Origin: Planctomycetia bacterium | Lineage (GTDB): Bacteria; Planctomycetota; Phycisphaerae; Phycisphaerales; SM1A02 | Length of the DNA: 13,710 nt | NCBI GenBank assembly: GCA_005799205.1 | Contig: SYHM01000161.1 | Location: forward strand, 1 to 13,710 | Reading direction: 5' to 3' | Shown here: positions 13,343 through 13,710 of the stretch, one piece after another | Layout: each line of letters begins with the position of its first letter | How positions within the stretch are numbered: the stretch's first letter is position 1 | Made by a program: the position numbers and the translations under genes | Notes under the pieces: model-generated | What the model saw: the letters and a program-made list of their open reading frames with translations, nothing else | Told to the model about the DNA's origin: nothing | The model's database searches: none

Positions 13343-13710
13343 ATGACAATGTGCAACTCCACGCGACTGATCGCTTTACCCATTGCCGCTGCTTCACTCC
13401 TGACGATTCAGGCATGCGGCAATGATGATGGATCCACCCGAGGCCACCATCCACCTGAGCAGCCAACCACGCATGCACAGAGCAAGCACCCGTCAGCCGC
13501 CACCGGCAGCGACGCCGACAACCGCAAGGGAACCCACGGCCACGACCAGCCGAAGACCGCGGCGAAGTGGTACATCACGATGCACGGCGATCCCTCGGGC
13601 AACACGGTGCACGCCCTGAGTGGCGAAGGAGAAACGCTCGGAAACATTCTCGAGGCGGTCCCCGAATCGGCCGGCGGCAATGCGAAGGGCGTTCGGGGAA
13701 TGTTGCACAC
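13343..13710 (+). CDS. Histidine-rich lipoprotein, N-terminal part, cut by right edge
   Basis: An open frame from ATG 13343 runs off the right edge (122 codons plus two bases). Residues 1-25 are a lipoprotein signal: Arg8, a hydrophobic Leu/Ile/Ala run, and Thr-Ile-Gln-Ala-Cys25. After the Cys comes a low-complexity linker (26-70) rich in His, Asp, Gly, Pro and Thr, suited to a flexible tether or metal binding. From Lys-Trp-Tyr-Ile-Thr-Met-His-Gly-Asp-Pro-Ser-Gly (about 75-86) a folded domain begins, with Gly-Glu-Thr-Leu-Gly-Asn-Ile-Leu-Glu-Ala and a Gly-Gly soon after. This pattern resembles SLBB domains of polysaccharide-export proteins, but only the beginning is visible, so this is a guess. 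ATG 13349 is an equally possible start. Divergent from the DUF4956-like gene. Confidence 0.7.
   Translation, partial: MTMCNSTRLIALPIAAASLLTIQACGNDDGSTRGHHPPEQPTTHAQSKHPSAATGSDADNRKGTHGHDQPKTAAKWYITMHGDPSGNTVHALSGEGETLGNILEAVPESAGGNAKGVRGMLH

Overview
The window looks like a piece of chromosome from a planctomycete, most likely of the Phycisphaerae/Phycisphaerales type. The evidence is the GC-rich sequence, the Asp/Asn/Gly calcium-loop repeats at the end of a secreted beta-helix protein, and a small exported protein ending in two dockerin-type repeats with the 'LLAAWG'-like signature common in that group. Genes are very tightly packed: many share start/stop codons or overlap, convergent genes meet with no spacer, and few starts have a clear Shine-Dalgarno sequence. 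No insertion sequence, phage gene, CRISPR array or rRNA is visible.

Left part (1-3960). A minus-strand aldose 1-epimerase runs off the left edge; only its N-terminal 115 codons are present. It is divergent from a plus-strand run of four genes: a BtpA-family TIM barrel, a class IV (D-amino-acid type) aminotransferase, a type III pantothenate kinase (coaX), and a divergent MnmE/TrmE-like GTPase. The last three overlap or nearly touch and are probably one operon.

Middle (3947-8693). Enoyl-ACP reductase (fabI) lies on the minus strand and overlaps the 3' end of the GTPase gene by 14 bases. Directly upstream of fabI on the same strand is tRNA-Arg(UCG), and upstream of that a secreted right-handed beta-helix protein with a calcium-loop tail. 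A 209-base divergent spacer separates the beta-helix gene from a large plus-strand gene for an unrecognised, mostly helical, probable lipoprotein.

Right part (8699-13254). Six minus-strand genes form a close-packed series. In order of transcription they are: a DUF4956-like membrane protein, an ABC ATPase, an ABC permease, an NMT1/THI5-type substrate-binding lipoprotein, a dockerin-repeat exported protein, and a solitary DNA-methyltransferase-like enzyme. The three ABC genes make a complete importer of the SsuABC/ThiXYZ type, substrate unknown. Divergent from this series, a histidine-rich lipoprotein gene starts at 13343 and runs off the right edge.

The points most worth a second look are the degenerate MnmE-like GTPase beside coaX, the Ser in place of the first Asp of the pantothenate kinase phosphate motif, the solitary methyltransferase with motif I before DPPY at the end of a transporter operon, and the large unrecognised lipoprotein. 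I did not see convincing evidence for a wholly new multi-gene system.
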